From contig NZ_LTAY01000111.1 in NCBI RefSeq assembly GCF_002050515.1, forward strand, positions 1-64,000: a DNA stretch of 64,000 nucleotides, written 5' to 3'. The translations under genes were made by a program, and so were the position numbers. A model generated the notes under the pieces. That model did not search any database, was not told the DNA's origin, and saw only the letters and a list, made by a program, of their open reading frames with translations. Positions within the stretch are counted from its first letter, which is position 1. Every line of letters starts with the position of its first letter. Source of the stretch: Clostridium thermobutyricum DSM 4928. GTDB lineage: Bacteria; Bacillota; Clostridia; Clostridiales; Clostridiaceae. Positions 19,391 to 27,610 of this stretch are shown here, in pieces.

Positions 19391-19813
19391 TTATATACTC
19401 ATTATATATTCTATAGCTCCAGTCTCTTCATCTATTTGCTCTTTAATTATTTTAAAGCCTTTAGAAATATAAAATTCAACAGCATTTTTGTTTTCTTTGT
19501 AAACAGCTAAGCTTAATTTATTGTACTCTTTAACTACATAATTTATTAATTCACTTCCTACACCCAAGCCTTGACAATTAATATCTACAAATAAGGCTCC
19601 TATAAATTCATTATTTATTACACTTATAAAACCTTTTATTTTATTTTCTATTTCATATATAAAAGTCTCAGACATAGGTATATATGTATTTTTAACTACA
19701 TCATAATTATTTTCCCAGTATTCTTTACTAATAAAGTCATGTGCTTTAATCGTAATATCTTTCCATATTTTCATAACTTTTTCTATATCTTCATTTCTCA
19801 ATTTTCTTATCAT
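19391..19813 (-). CDS. GNAT-family N-acetyltransferase (YjaB-like)
   Basis: A 140-residue GNAT protein. MIRKLRNEDIEKVMKIWKD is the usual first strand and helix, GALFVDINCQGLGVGSELI includes the acetyl-CoA loop (QGLGVG), and FYISKGFKIIKEQIDEETG ends the fold. The length and the 'RxxDxxxVxxIW' start fit the YjaB group. The substrate is unknown. The ATG at 19813 follows AAAAGGGG. Confidence 0.85.
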   Translation of the reverse strand: MIRKLRNEDIEKVMKIWKDITIKAHDFISKEYWENNYDVVKNTYIPMSETFIYEIENKIKGFISVINNEFIGALFVDINCQGLGVGSELINYVVKEYNKLSLAVYKENKNAVEFYISKGFKIIKEQIDEETGAIEYIMSI

Positions 19814-19937
19814 AATATTATCCCCTTTTAATATATCATTCTTAAGTTATTATAATTTTCCTATATTATATCATTTAAAATATAATTTAAGTTTTACACC
19901 CTCATTTTAATTCATAAAAAATAACTATATTTATTAT

Positions 19938-19980
19938 AAAGAGTAAAAGGTATGTATAAAAAATACATACCTTTTACTCT
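19938..19980 (-). terminator. Very strong hairpin terminator
   Basis: A 17-bp perfect stem (AGAGTAAAAGGTATGTA with its complement) and a 7-nt loop lies directly after the stop of the 40-residue gene on the minus strand. Confidence 0.85.
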
Positions 19981-20103
19981 TTAAGAGAATTTAGTCATAT
20001 CTCTTTCAGTTCCATTTGACTTAGGTTCACCTGAAAGTGATTTTGCGCTTTCTACCTGTGGGTTATGATTTATGTGTTTCTTTTTAAATTTTTTCTTAGC
20101 CAT
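19981..20103 (-). CDS. Small basic hydrophilic protein, 40 residues
   Basis: ATG at 20103 behind GAGGTGAT, 40 codons, then a very strong terminator. The N-terminus is extremely basic (MAKKKFKKKHINHN), followed by a Ser/Lys/Glu-rich tail without hydrophobic segments. The composition resembles minor small acid-soluble spore proteins or nucleic-acid-binding peptides, but I cannot place it in a family. Confidence 0.6.
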   Translation of the reverse strand: MAKKKFKKKHINHNPQVESAKSLSGEPKSNGTERDMTKFS

Positions 20104-20338
20104 AAATATCACCTCAAGAATAGTTTGTACAATTTATCTTTTATATATACTTTATAAATTAAAAATTTTCTTCTATAAATTCTCATAAAATCACATTTTA
20201 TTAATAATAATGTTGTCATTGAAAGATATCTTCAATCCAAATTCATGCTATGTAAAATTTAACTCCAATACATGAATAAACCTTATCTATATAGCCAAAC
20301 TAAAATATATTTAAATTTGATAAAAGGAGTAAATTCTA
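20104..20338. promoter_or_regulatory. Divergent intergenic region
   Basis: About 235 bp between the small basic protein gene and the secreted phytase-like gene. It should hold promoters for both; no confident promoter, operator or RNA structure is visible. Confidence 0.3.
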
Positions 20339-22738
20339 ATGAAAAAATATATAAAATCTTTTTTACTTATTTCATTAACCATTATATGTTTGCTAGGATT
20401 TTCACTTCCTACATTTGCATATGATGATGTAAAGTTAGTTCTAGATTCTAATTCTACGGATAAGCTAAATAAGCATTTTCGTAAAAGTACAGATATTGTT
20501 GACCTTAGCAAAAATCCTAATCTGAATTTAACTGGACTTAATGAATTGAATATTTCAGGTAGTTCTCAATTTACTGAAAGTACACTTTCATTAATTAAAG
20601 ATTCAATAGGGAAAAAATATAATATTATTGATATTGATTTAAGAGAAGAATCACATGGATTTGTAAATGGAATGGCTATAAGTTGGAAAAATAAATTAAA
20701 TAATGCAAATGCCGGTTTGAATTTACAAGAAATTATATGTGATGAGAATCAGAAATTACAATCAATAAAACTTGATGAACCTTTAAATTATTATGCTCAT
20801 AAAAACATTCAAAAACAAGTTATTCCTAAAAAAGTTGAAAATGAATGTAAATTAGTAAATAGTAAAGGAATTTCTTATATTAGAATGCCAGTAACTGATG
20901 GTGGATTACCTTCTGAGGAAATGGTTAATTCTTTTGTTAATTTTGTTAAATATCAACCTAAAAATAGTTGGCTTCACTTTCATTGTAAAGCTGGTATAGG
21001 AAGAACAACTACATTTATGATAATGTATGATATTTTGAAAAATTGTAAAACAGTTCCCTTAGATGATATTATTACTCGCCAAGTTATACTATCTAAAATA
21101 AGTGAACCTAATGCTCAAGATTTTTTTAATAAAAGACGTTATGATTTCTTAAGTAATTTTTATAATAAATGCAAATCAGATGAATTCAAAGCATCTTCTA
21201 ATAATGTTTTATCTGATACTATAAAAACTACAAATTCATATATAAAAAATTCAATAGTTCCAAAAAATTTATGTGTAATATCAGAAAATGATATGACCAA
21301 AGAAGAAAGAACAATGATATCTACTCTTCAAGGATTAATATCAAATAAATCTAGTACACAAATTTATATACTACCTTCAAATGAGCCAGATTATAATATA
21401 TGGCTTAAAGATTTAAAAAATAACTACAAAGTTAAATATAAACAATTTAAGAATCCATGGGAACTCTTAAAGCAGTTTAGTAATTATGCAAATGGATATG
21501 TTTTATATAATCAGAAAAATACTCATTCTATTAATAATGCATGTTCTCTTGCTTCTCTAAAGAACTCTATAGCTATTGATGAAACTTTAGAAAGCAAGGT
21601 TAAAGACTATGGCATAAAAACTTTAATTGGAGATTGTAAAAATACAGATAAAGAGTGGGGATATAATAATTTATGGAATTCAGGTCTTAATCATTCTATT
21701 GTTATAGAGCTTTCTCCTGAAAAATCTGCTTCATTAAGAGATTATGCAATAATGTCTAGATCACTTATTTTTTATGAAGATGATGTAAAAGATGATACAT
21801 TAAGAAAAAAGATTTTTTCTTCAATGGATAAAAATTCTCATTGTTTAGGCTGGGGACCTGATGAGCATACAAATGTATCAATAGCTTCTAAATATGGAGT
21901 TGATGTAATCGCAGCTGATTGGTCTTATAATTTATCTGTTCTTAGTGCATTTCCTTCTAATCCACAAAAACAAAAAACAAATAATTATATAAATGAAGAT
22001 GGAGTTCATTATGTAACATTTATTATGTCTGATGGAGATAATCAACAATGGCTACTTGGAAGTAATTATAGTAATAAAAAATGGTTTGGCTCTGCTCATA
22101 GAGGATATTTTAATTTAGGTTGGTCTTTAAGTCCATCATTATATTATTTAGCTCCTACTGTTTTTAATAGATATTATGAAAATGCTAGTTCTTTAAAATA
22201 CTCAGATTATTTTTTAGTTCCTCCCTCTGGAAATGGATATATGTTCCCAAGCAAATTTCCTAAAAATAATTTAGATAGTTATACTAGAATTCTAAATAAT
22301 TATATGAAAAACTGTGACCAAAATTATGTTTTAATTCTTGATGATGAATCTTTAGATGATGTTAGTCTATGGGATAAATATACTAAACATAGTAATATAG
22401 ATGGTTTATTTTATCTAAACTATAATATAAATAATGCTTATAAAGGAAAAACTGTATGGTCAAATAATAAACCTGTTGTATCATGTCGTGATTTATTGTG
22501 GGGTGGATTAGAAGATGAAAGTACCTTAGTTGAAAACATAAATGATAGAGTAAATAAAGGTTTTACAAATAAAAATGATATAAACTCATATACTTTTGTT
22601 TATGTTCATGTATGGAGTAATACAATGAATAATGTTAAAAATGTTATTGATAAATTAAATTACAATCCTAAAGTTAGAGTTGTTACTCCTGATAATTTTA
22701 TGAATTTAATAAGTAAAAATGTAAAACATAATAATTAA
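20339..22738 (+). CDS. Secreted fusion: PTP-like phytase domain + GxGYxYP putative glycoside hydrolase domain
   Basis: A 799-residue exported protein. Residues 1-28 are a signal peptide ending FSLPTFAYD. Residues about 30-285 match PTP-like (cysteine) phytases: the P-loop HCKAGIGRTTT has the catalytic Cys at about 216 and Arg six residues later, with a candidate general acid Asp in RMPVTDGGLP (about 197). Residues about 310-790 contain WSYNLSVL, FIMSDGDNQQW and VPPSGNGYMFPSKFP (about 626-640), which matches the GxGYxYP domain. The two domains suggest release of phosphate from inositol phosphates or other phosphorylated compounds together with action on a glycan. Single gene, with a terminator downstream. 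Confidence 0.75.
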   Translation: MKKYIKSFLLISLTIICLLGFSLPTFAYDDVKLVLDSNSTDKLNKHFRKSTDIVDLSKNPNLNLTGLNELNISGSSQFTESTLSLIKDSIGKKYNIIDIDLREESHGFVNGMAISWKNKLNNANAGLNLQEIICDENQKLQSIKLDEPLNYYAHKNIQKQVIPKKVENECKLVNSKGISYIRMPVTDGGLPSEEMVNSFVNFVKYQPKNSWLHFHCKAGIGRTTTFMIMYDILKNCKTVPLDDIITRQVILSKISEPNAQDFFNKRRYDFLSNFYNKCKSDEFKASSNNVLSDTIKTTNSYIKNSIVPKNLCVISENDMTKEERTMISTLQGLISNKSSTQIYILPSNEPDYNIWLKDLKNNYKVKYKQFKNPWELLKQFSNYANGYVLYNQKNTHSINNACSLASLKNSIAIDETLESKVKDYGIKTLIGDCKNTDKEWGYNNLWNSGLNHSIVIELSPEKSASLRDYAIMSRSLIFYEDDVKDDTLRKKIFSSMDKNSHCLGWGPDEHTNVSIASKYGVDVIAADWSYNLSVLSAFPSNPQKQKTNNYINEDGVHYVTFIMSDGDNQQWLLGSNYSNKKWFGSAHRGYFNLGWSLSPSLYYLAPTVFNRYYENASSLKYSDYFLVPPSGNGYMFPSKFPKNNLDSYTRILNNYMKNCDQNYVLILDDESLDDVSLWDKYTKHSNIDGLFYLNYNINNAYKGKTVWSNNKPVVSCRDLLWGGLEDESTLVENINDRVNKGFTNKNDINSYTFVYVHVWSNTMNNVKNVIDKLNYNPKVRVVTPDNFMNLISKNVKHNN

Positions 22739-22745
22739 TAAAAAT

Positions 22746-22777
22746 AAAGTGCCTATATTTTATAATAGGCACTTTAT
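22746..22777. terminator. Terminator between convergent genes
   Basis: AAAGTGCCTAT pairs with ATAGGCACTTT, between the phytase-like gene and hisS. Confidence 0.85.
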
Positions 22778-22787
22778 ATCCACTCCA

Positions 22788-24083
22788 TTATAAGTTTCTG
22801 TAATTTATACTAATATTGTCACCTGATATCATATTTTTTACTCTAATTTCATTTTTATTTATCTCTTCTTCCCCAATTAATATTACATTCTCTATACCAA
22901 TCTTATTGGCATAAATCATTTTCTTCTTTAAAGAATCATTTTCAAAATATATACTTACGCTATAATTTTTTTGTTGAAGATATCTCAATACTTCTACACA
23001 ATAATCTATTGTATCTCCTATCGGTATTATTAAATATTCTAATTTATTTTCTATTTTATATTTTTCTATAAACCCTATTTCCTTTAATATAAAAAATAAT
23101 CTTGTTATTCCTATCGAAATTCCAACTCCAGGCAATATATTTTTTGTATAGTTTTCTGCTAAATTATCATATCTTCCTCCTGAACAAATAGAACCATAAT
23201 TTTCATTTCCTATAAGAATAGTCTCAAAAACAGTTCCTGTATAATAATCTAATCCTCTAATAATTTTTAAGTTTATTTCGAATCTATCTTTATTAACACC
23301 TAATACCTCTAGAAATTTTATTACATTTTTTAATTCTTCAATCCCTTCAATAAAATCACTATTCTCAATATTAAATTTTGATAATTCTTTTAAAATTTCT
23401 TTATTTGTTCCCCTAATATCTAATATTCTATTTATATATTTACTTTTTTCCTCACCAATTATCTCTTTAAGTTCAGATTTAAAATTTTCTTTGCCTATCT
23501 TCTCATATTTATCAATTAAAATCATTACATCTATAGACTTATCTATATTTAAATAATTTAATATTCCCTTTAAGATCTTTCTGTTACTAATTTGAAATTT
23601 ATAATTAACTAATCCTATTTCTTTAAATGCTTTATCTGCTAAATTTATAACCCATGCATCATTATTTATACTTAAATTTTCTTTTCCAATAACATCAACA
23701 TCACATTGATAAAACTCTCTATATCTTCCTCTTTGATTTCTTTCACCTCTATATACTTTTCCTATTTGATATCTTTTAAAAGGAAATGTTAACTCATTAT
23801 AATATTGTGCAACATACCTAGCAAAAGGAACTGTTAAGTCAAATCTCAACGCTAAATTATTTTTTCCCTTTTGAAAGCTATATACTTGCTTTTCTGTTTC
23901 TCCACCTGTCTTAGCAAGTAAAACCTCTGATTTTTCAATTATTGGTGTGTCTATAGATAAACATCCATTCTTCTTATAAACTCCTGTAATTTTATCTACT
24001 ATATCATTAAAAATTTCTTGTTCTTTTGGTAATAATTCCATAAATCCCGCTAATATACTTGGCTTTATTATTTTCTTTTCCAT
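22788..24083 (-). CDS. hisS: Histidyl-tRNA synthetase, divergent
   Basis: A 431-residue class II synthetase that charges tRNA-His. Motif 2 is RYQIGKVYRGERNQRGRYREFYQ (in part), the HisA signature is RGLDYYTGTVFE and the HisB signature is SICSGGRYDNL. A C-terminal anticodon-binding domain (about 335-431) is present. The N-terminus reads KPSILAGFMELLPKEQ rather than the usual 'P(R/K)GT(R/K)D', so this may be a second, divergent synthetase. The ATG follows AAGGAG. It lies behind a leader with a His-rich peptide and a terminator. Confidence 0.9.
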   Translation of the reverse strand: MEKKIIKPSILAGFMELLPKEQEIFNDIVDKITGVYKKNGCLSIDTPIIEKSEVLLAKTGGETEKQVYSFQKGKNNLALRFDLTVPFARYVAQYYNELTFPFKRYQIGKVYRGERNQRGRYREFYQCDVDVIGKENLSINNDAWVINLADKAFKEIGLVNYKFQISNRKILKGILNYLNIDKSIDVMILIDKYEKIGKENFKSELKEIIGEEKSKYINRILDIRGTNKEILKELSKFNIENSDFIEGIEELKNVIKFLEVLGVNKDRFEINLKIIRGLDYYTGTVFETILIGNENYGSICSGGRYDNLAENYTKNILPGVGISIGITRLFFILKEIGFIEKYKIENKLEYLIIPIGDTIDYCVEVLRYLQQKNYSVSIYFENDSLKKKMIYANKIGIENVILIGEEEINKNEIRVKNMISGDNISINYRNL

Positions 24084-24118
24084 TTTATATTCTCCTTATC
24101 TAATTTATTTTTATATAA

Positions 24119-24151
24119 CAAAAAACCATGTAGGCAAGTATCCTACATGGT
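24119..24151 (-). terminator. Leader terminator upstream of hisS
   Basis: ACCATGTAGG pairs perfectly with CCTACATGGT around a 7-nt loop, followed on the minus strand by TTTTTTG. It lies about 35 nt before the hisS start and downstream of the leader peptide, as an attenuator terminator would. Confidence 0.85.
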
Positions 24152-24246
24152 CAATAAATTATGAATTACACTTAATTTATCATCACCTAGAGATACAAGC
24201 CTGCTCAAATAGACTTGTATCCGCTTTACAGATCAAGTCTCTAGTG
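24152..24246 (-). promoter_or_regulatory. Leader RNA with alternative pairings (hisS attenuator region)
   Basis: On the transcript AGACTTG (24240-24234) can pair with CAAGTCT (24217-24211), or ATACAAGTCT (24220-24211) can pair with AGGCTTGTAT (24202-24193); the two are mutually exclusive. CACTAGAGA, which contains the last His codon and stop of the leader peptide, can pair with TCTCTAGGTG (24193-24184). No T-box AGGGTGG/ACCGCG element is present. Confidence 0.65.
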
Positions 24247-24291
24247 ACAATGATGTATAAAATTATTATTTTTCATATTAAGTGATTTCAT
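24241..24291 (-). CDS. hisS leader peptide, 16 residues, ends His-His-Cys-His
   Basis: ATG at 24291 with AGGAGG (24303-24298) at 6-nt spacing; the product is MKSLNMKNNNFIHHCH. Three of the last four codons are His (CAT CAT TGT CAC) followed by TAG. It lies between a near-consensus promoter and a terminator in front of histidyl-tRNA synthetase, the arrangement of an amino-acid attenuator. Its stop region is part of a stem in the leader RNA. Confidence 0.8.
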   Translation of the reverse strand: MKSLNMKNNNFIHHCH

Positions 24292-24319
24292 AATATTCCT
24301 CCTAACTTATATTATAAAG

Positions 24320-24348
24320 ATAATATCTCTATTTAACAAAAATGTCAA
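24320..24348 (-). promoter_or_regulatory. Promoter of the hisS leader
   Basis: On the minus strand TTGACA (24348-24343), 17 bp, TATTAT (24325-24320). A near-consensus promoter; transcription would start about 20 nt before the leader-peptide ATG. Confidence 0.85.
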
Positions 24349-24365
24349 TAAATATATTTCTTAAA

Positions 24366-24413
24366 TAAAAAACTCAAACTAAGCTGTTTTATTTTGCTTA
24401 ATTTGAGTTTTTT
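24366..24413 (-). terminator. Terminator of the TDT transporter gene
   Basis: AAAACTCAAATTAAGC pairs with its near complement GCTTAGTTTGAGTTTT, followed by TTTT on the minus strand. It separates the transporter from the hisS promoter. Confidence 0.8.
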
Positions 24414-24430
24414 CATGTATCATATTTTAA

Positions 24431-25441
24431 TTAACAAACCTCTTCTTTTATTGATTCGTTTATATATTCTATATCTTTTTCTATTTTTGTTTCTAATCTT
24501 GGATCTATTGCTTTTATAAATAACTTTAAGAAATTTATTAGCACAAATAATACTACATAAGTTGCAATAAAAATTTCTACATTTCCTAAGAAAGTGAATA
24601 AAGATGCTAATTTCATTTCTCCCATTCTGCTAAAGTAAGCTCCTAATTTAAAACCTGATAATGTTGCTATTGCTAATGGGAATGTAAATGCAGCATATGT
24701 TGGTTTAAATCCTAATTTAAATAATTTATATATATAACTATAAACGACTGGTAATAATATTAATCCTGTTATTATAAGCCACCATAACATTATTTTATTT
24801 GGATTTGTGTATAAAGTTAACATTCCAACTACTCCAAGTGGAGCTGGTGAACATATTATACCTACAGTTGGTATTCTATGATCTTCCATCTTTTCACTTC
24901 TAAATACTATATATAAAACCATTGGTAATAATGCTGTGTAAAAAACAAACCCAAACATAAGCATAAATTTAGCTATTGGTTCAACTCCAACTATTCCTTT
25001 ACTTGCTACAGTTCCTGTTATCATTCCTGTGTAAACTATAAATGCTGTAGGAACTATATTTTTGAAATTTCTTTCCTTTATTCTTAAATAAGTATATAAA
25101 ACTACTATAAAGTAATGCCATACTACTCCAGCTAACCATAAAGCAGTACAAACTCTTGGAAGTACAGGATAAAAGTAATTTGCTACTAACCAAGTTACCA
25201 TTCCTATTGTTGGGAAAAATGTACCTAAAACTGGATCTTTCATTTCACTATAAAATTTTCTTGGATTTTTTATAAATTTTCCAACCATTAATATTAACAT
25301 ACCTACTGCTAAGGCTATTGCTATTGGTTTTACGAAATATATACCTTTTATTGCTAAACTATTGCTAAGTGTTATAAATGCTAAGCACGTACCACTTATT
25401 GCTATAGGATAATTCTCTAATTTATCAAAATATTTCATCAT
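24431..25441 (-). CDS. TDT-family (TehA/SLAC1-like) anion transporter
   Basis: A membrane protein of about 336 residues with ten predicted hydrophobic helices, fitting the tellurite-resistance/dicarboxylate transporter (TDT) family. YPIAISGTCLAFITLSN near the start and FFPTIGMVTWLVANYFYP (about residue 85) are typical. Members export C4-dicarboxylates, sulfite or other anions, or act as anion channels. I take the ATG at 25441, since AGAAGGTG lies 6 nt upstream; an in-frame GTG at 25450 is within the ribosome binding site. A structured leader and terminator at 25635-25784 precede it. The substrate is unknown. Confidence 0.85.
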   Translation of the reverse strand: MMKYFDKLENYPIAISGTCLAFITLSNSLAIKGIYFVKPIAIALAVGMLILMVGKFIKNPRKFYSEMKDPVLGTFFPTIGMVTWLVANYFYPVLPRVCTALWLAGVVWHYFIVVLYTYLRIKERNFKNIVPTAFIVYTGMITGTVASKGIVGVEPIAKFMLMFGFVFYTALLPMVLYIVFRSEKMEDHRIPTVGIICSPAPLGVVGMLTLYTNPNKIMLWWLIITGLILLPVVYSYIYKLFKLGFKPTYAAFTFPLAIATLSGFKLGAYFSRMGEMKLASLFTFLGNVEIFIATYVVLFVLINFLKLFIKAIDPRLETKIEKDIEYINESIKEEVC

Positions 25442-25628
25442 ACTACGCACCTTCTTTTAATTTTCTGCTCATCTTTATCTACTCGTATTCTAATAAAATA
25501 TAAATTCAAATTTATTTTTTATAATTTGTAATCTCTATTACAATTTTATTATAAGGCACATTTAAGTATAGGTAAAATATTATTATTTTATATTTTTAAT
25601 AGGTAATAACCTATTAAATTTCATTTAT

Positions 25629-25664
25629 AAAAAAGCACCGTCTTCCAGCCAAGAAAGACAGTGC
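25629..25664 (-). terminator. Terminator inside the leader of the TDT transporter gene
   Basis: On the minus strand GCACTGTCTT pairs with AAGACGGTGC (one G-U) and is followed by TTTTTT. It lies about 190 nt before the transporter start. Confidence 0.8.
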
Positions 25665-25800
25665 CTTTTATAAAAATTACTTAAAACAAAAGAGTGTTGT
25701 GAAAGCGACTATCTTTAATATTAAAATTAAAGATATTTACTTTTGTTTTAATTTTATATAGCTTAGTGTTGCCCGAACTAAGCTTTTCTAACTTAAATTA
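25665..25800 (-). ncRNA. Unassigned structured leader RNA upstream of the TDT transporter
   Basis: In transcript order: hairpin AGCTTAGT/ACTAAGCT (25784-25777 with 25767-25760) with loop TCGGGCAAC; then a perfect 12-bp stem TTAAAACAAAAG/CTTTTGTTTTAA (25751-25740 with 25692-25681) enclosing a 9-bp hairpin ATCTTTAAT/ATTAAAGAT and a junction GTCGCTTTCACAACACT; then the terminator. This looks like a riboswitch or other terminating leader. I do not match it to a known class. Confidence 0.5.
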
Positions 25801-25850
25801 TATCAAAATACTATAAATTTTAAAGATATAAACTATATCCTTTATACCCA

Positions 25851-26642
25851 TTAAATAACATACTTTTCAATTCCAACTGCTACTCCATCATTATGCACTG
25901 TATCAGTAATTTTTTTCGCATATTTTTTTACTTCATCACAGGCATTTCCCATAGCAATTCCACATCCAACAGTTGATAACATTTCTATATCATTTTTTCC
26001 ATCACCAAAAGCATAACTGTTTTTAATATCTACTTTTAAATATTCTAATGCTTTTAATATTCCAGTTGCCTTAGTATTCTTACTTGAATATAGTTCAAAA
26101 GCTTTTATATCTATACTGTTAACATGACTATAATCTGAATTGTTACTTATTAAATCTAAGCATATATTTGATGTTTTTTCATCAAGACATAACATCTCTA
26201 TTTTAAAAACATTTATATCCTCAAGTGAGTAAGTATCTTTTAATAAACTTCCTGATATCCCTACTCTATAATAAAAATCGTATAATTCTTTAAATTCTTT
26301 TTTTATATATGAATATTTATCACTTTGTAAAATGTATTGAATATTATTTTTTTCAAGTTTTGAAATTAAATCTTTTAAAAAATCTTTTTTAAGATAATCA
26401 CTATAAATAGTTTTATTATTAATTATTACTTGAGCTCCATTTGCTAATATAAATCCATCAAATCCAAACTCTAATATAGCTTGGCTTAAAAAAGCATAAG
26501 GTCTTCCTGTTGCTATAAAAACATACTCCCCTTTAGATTGTAATGAGCGAATTACTGTTTTTACTTTAGGCGAAATCTCAGTCATTCCATTAAAACAATC
26601 TATTAAGGTTCCATCAATATCTAAAAATATTGCTTTTTTCAT
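25851..26642 (-). CDS. Cof-type HAD-IIB phosphatase
   Basis: A 263-residue HAD hydrolase. Motif I is FLDIDGTLID (nucleophile and acid/base Asp), motif II is FIATGRP, and motif IV is AFGDGKNDIEML with GIAMGNA after it. A C2B cap lies between. Cof-type enzymes dephosphorylate sugar phosphates, flavin precursors or PLP; the substrate is not predictable. The ATG follows GGAGGGG. A paralogue is at 31529-32395. Confidence 0.9.
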   Translation of the reverse strand: MKKAIFLDIDGTLIDCFNGMTEISPKVKTVIRSLQSKGEYVFIATGRPYAFLSQAILEFGFDGFILANGAQVIINNKTIYSDYLKKDFLKDLISKLEKNNIQYILQSDKYSYIKKEFKELYDFYYRVGISGSLLKDTYSLEDINVFKIEMLCLDEKTSNICLDLISNNSDYSHVNSIDIKAFELYSSKNTKATGILKALEYLKVDIKNSYAFGDGKNDIEMLSTVGCGIAMGNACDEVKKYAKKITDTVHNDGVAVGIEKYVI

Positions 26643-26847
26643 AAAACCCCTCCTAATAAAATTTATATATTAATCTTATCAATAACTCTTAATAATATCT
26701 ATCATTTTATATTTTATAATCTTCATCCCCAATATTATTTAAAAGTATATTATATAAGTCATTTACACTAATAATTTATATACATATATATATCTTTCTT
26801 TGTATAAACTAAGACCGAAATTAATCTATCAAAAGGAGTATATATAA

Positions 26848-27507
26848 ATGAAAAAAACTTTAAAAATTTTAATACCATTATTACTTTTAGTATCTTTGTT
26901 ATTATCTTTAATAATTCCATTTAAAGCTTATGCTCTAGAAGATAAATCAACTAAAGATATGATATATAATAAATCTACTTGTAATTTACGAATGGAAGAA
27001 AGAAGATTATGGATAGACCATGTTCTATGGACTAGAAGTTTTATTGTAAGTGATTTAGCTTCATTAGAAGATAAAAATGATGTAGCAGAAAGACTACTTA
27101 GAAATCAAGATGATATAGGAAATTCTATTAAACCTTATTATGGAGAAGAAGCTGGGAAAAAACTTTCTGCTCTTTTAAGAGAACATATATTACTTGCAGG
27201 TCAAGTTGTAGATGCTGCAAAAAGCGGTAATAAAGCTGATTTAGAAAAATATAATAAACTTTGGTACAAAAATGCTGATGAAATAGCTGCCTTTTTAAGT
27301 TCAGCAAACCCAAATTATTCAAATAAACTTCTAAAAGATATGCTACATAAGCATTTACAATTAGTTACAGATCAAGTTGTTGCTAGATTAAAAAAGGATT
27401 GGAAAGCAGATATTAAAGCCTTCGATAAAGGTGAAGATCATATGATTAATTTTGCTGATATACTTGTTGATGGTATAATAAAGCAATTTCCTGATAAATT
27501 TAGATAA
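26848..27507 (+). CDS. Exported alpha-helical protein of unknown function
   Basis: A 219-residue protein with a signal peptide (MKKTLKILIPLLLLVSLLLS, then IIPFKAYA). The mature part is helical: LRMEERRLWIDHVLWTRSFI, then HILLAGQVVDAAKSG and HKHLQLVTDQVVARL. Regularly spaced His, Glu and Trp residues suggest a four-helix bundle that might bind metal, but no known site is recognisable. AAAGGAGT precedes the ATG. Single gene with a terminator downstream. Confidence 0.75.
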   Translation: MKKTLKILIPLLLLVSLLLSLIIPFKAYALEDKSTKDMIYNKSTCNLRMEERRLWIDHVLWTRSFIVSDLASLEDKNDVAERLLRNQDDIGNSIKPYYGEEAGKKLSALLREHILLAGQVVDAAKSGNKADLEKYNKLWYKNADEIAAFLSSANPNYSNKLLKDMLHKHLQLVTDQVVARLKKDWKADIKAFDKGEDHMINFADILVDGIIKQFPDKFR

Positions 27508-27561
27508 TTAAATCTATAATTTTATTCATTATTATAAAACCAAATTATATCATTGTAGAAT

Positions 27562-27602
27562 AAAAAATAAGTAGCCTTTTTTAAAAGTGCTACTTATTTT
27601 TA
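27562..27602. terminator. Terminator between convergent genes
   Basis: AAAAAATAAGTAGC pairs with GCTACTTATTTTT between the exported helical protein gene and the flavodoxin-like gene. Confidence 0.8.
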
Positions 27603-27610
27603 TTTATATA

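Noticed and set aside
24119-24300. T-box riboswitch before hisS
   Set aside because: No AGGGTGGNACCGCG box or specifier-loop layout; the His-codon leader peptide explains the region better.
25851-26642. Sporulation or PLP-specific role for the Cof-type phosphatase
   Set aside because: Motifs give only the HAD-IIB class; no context supports a specific substrate.
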